64,000 bases of DNA from an uncultured Burkholderiales bacterium (GTDB lineage Bacteria > Pseudomonadota > Gammaproteobacteria > Burkholderiales > Burkholderiaceae): positions 18,978-82,977 of the forward strand of contig CALBEV010000181.1 of the NCBI GenBank assembly GCA_937891045.1, written 5' to 3'. Positions 63,264 to 64,000 of the stretch are shown piece after piece. The notes under the pieces were generated by a model. It saw nothing but the letters and a program-made list of their open reading frames with translations. It did no database searches and had not been told where the DNA came from. How positions within the stretch are numbered: position 1 is the first letter of the stretch; each line of letters begins with the position of its first letter. The translations under genes were made by a program, and so were the position numbers.

Positions 63264-64000
63264 ATGACTTCAATCTTCGACCAACACCTTGATAAAAATC
63301 CAGCCAACTTTGTGGCGCTCTCTCCTGTGAGCTTTGTTGAACGCAGCGCCGAGGTGTTTGCCGATTTGGAAGCCGTCATTCATGGACAGCGTCGCTACAA
63401 CTGGGGGCAGCTGCGCGACCGTTCCGCCAGACTGGCTGCTGCATTACAAGCCGCTGGCGTCAAGCGCGGCAGCACTGTCAGTGTGATGCTGTCCAACACG
63501 CCTGAAATGGTTGAAGCACATTACGCGGTACCCGCTTTGAATGCGGTTCTCAACACCCTCAACACGCGTTTGGATGCCGGTTTATTGGCATGGCAAATGA
63601 ACCATTGCGAAGCCTTGGTGTTGATCACCGACACCGAGTTTTCGAGCACCATGGTCCAAGCCTTGCAGATTTTGAAGAACGAATTTCACCGCGATCTGTT
63701 GGTGATCGATGTGTGCGATACGGAGTACCAAGGTGCGGGTGAACGCATTGGCCACCACGACTATGAACACTGGTTGTTGCAACACGAACCTGTTGAAAAA
63801 TTACAAGGCCCCGCCGACGAATGGGACGCCATCGCGGTCAGCTACACATCGGGCACCACTGGCGACCCCAAAGGTGTGGTGACCCACCATCGCGGCGCGT
63901 ATTTGAACGCGGTCAGTAACGCGGTCACGTGGCACATGCCACACTTTCCACGCTACCTGTGGACACTGCCCATGTTCCATTGCAATGGCTGGTGCTTCCC
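63264..64000 (+). CDS. AMP-forming acyl-CoA synthetase (N-terminal part, cut by window end)
   Basis: The first 245 codons of an adenylate-forming ligase. The P-loop YTSGTTGDPKGV and the segment ALNAVLNTLNTRLDAG are typical of medium-chain/aromatic acyl-CoA ligases. ATG 63264 follows AAGGA at a good distance; the gene continues past 64000. It would activate an acid, perhaps produced by the aldehyde dehydrogenase, to its CoA thioester. Confidence 0.85.
   Translation, partial: MTSIFDQHLDKNPANFVALSPVSFVERSAEVFADLEAVIHGQRRYNWGQLRDRSARLAAALQAAGVKRGSTVSVMLSNTPEMVEAHYAVPALNAVLNTLNTRLDAGLLAWQMNHCEALVLITDTEFSSTMVQALQILKNEFHRDLLVIDVCDTEYQGAGERIGHHDYEHWLLQHEPVEKLQGPADEWDAIAVSYTSGTTGDPKGVVTHHRGAYLNAVSNAVTWHMPHFPRYLWTLPMFHCNGWCF

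Noticed and set aside
1..64000. tRNA, rRNA, insertion sequences, integrases, prophage or attachment sites
   Set aside because: Intergenic regions are short and were read through; no cloverleaf-like, transposase or integrase signals were seen, though a covariance-model search was not possible.

Overview
The window is a 64 kb chromosomal piece from a phototrophic betaproteobacterium, most likely a Comamonadaceae member of the Limnohabitans/Rhodoferax/Rubrivivax kind. This is inferred from the photosynthesis gene order, a four-heme PufC, crtADC placed behind puf, and ordinary Burkholderiales housekeeping neighbours. The ring cyclase present is the oxygen-dependent AcsF; no bchE is visible here, which fits aerobic (or oxygen-tolerant) anoxygenic phototrophy.

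Positions 1-26651 are a photosynthesis gene cluster. The plus-strand arm (1-9191) runs bchL(end)-bchM-lhaA-puhA-puhB-puhC-acsF-puhE-crtI-crtB plus a VOC-fold gene, nearly all with overlapping stop/start codons. The minus-strand arm (9231-23313) reads crtE-crtF, bchC-bchX-bchY-bchZ, pufB-(unknown 74-aa membrane protein)-pufA-pufL-pufM-pufC, crtA-crtD-crtC. A second minus-strand unit (23496-25418) is the LH2 operon pucB-pucA-pucC plus an unlabelled 29-aa membrane peptide and a clear terminator. A cobalamin-binding AerR/PpaA-type antirepressor gene is divergent from puc. Three promoters (bchC, crtE, pucB) each carry two TGT-N12-ACA palindromes exactly 8 bp apart, the classic CrtJ/PpsR operator arrangement, so AerR and an off-window PpsR probably control the whole cluster. 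LH2 alpha carries Phe44-Leu45, the signature of blue-shifted LH3 (B800-820) antennae.

Positions 26660-41784 are core metabolism: a YihY-type membrane protein, DUF2069, an FAD-linked 2-hydroxyacid dehydrogenase, thyA-folA, the biotin genes bioA-F-D with divergent bioB, exonuclease III, the nitrogen two-component system ntrB-ntrC, glnA with a sigma-54 promoter, and a CinA-type protein. Positions 41812-53870 are accessory: an orphan Tat-exported molybdenum hydroxylase large subunit, a truncated-globin-like protein lacking the heme histidine, an epoxide-hydrolase-type enzyme, a Tat-exported beta-carbonic-anhydrase-like protein, a CPA2 antiporter, a glutaredoxin-like protein without its cysteine, a 7TM-DISM histidine kinase with response regulator, and a repeat-bearing membrane protein with a lipoprotein partner.

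Positions 54026-64000 form one plus-strand catabolic operon: a LivHMGF-K type ABC importer interleaved with an aldehyde dehydrogenase, an SDR, a class III CoA transferase, a 3-hydroxybenzoate-6-hydroxylase-like flavoprotein and an acyl-CoA ligase cut by the window end. It looks like uptake and breakdown of an aromatic or related carboxylic compound. No rRNA, tRNA, CRISPR array, IS element or prophage was recognised.
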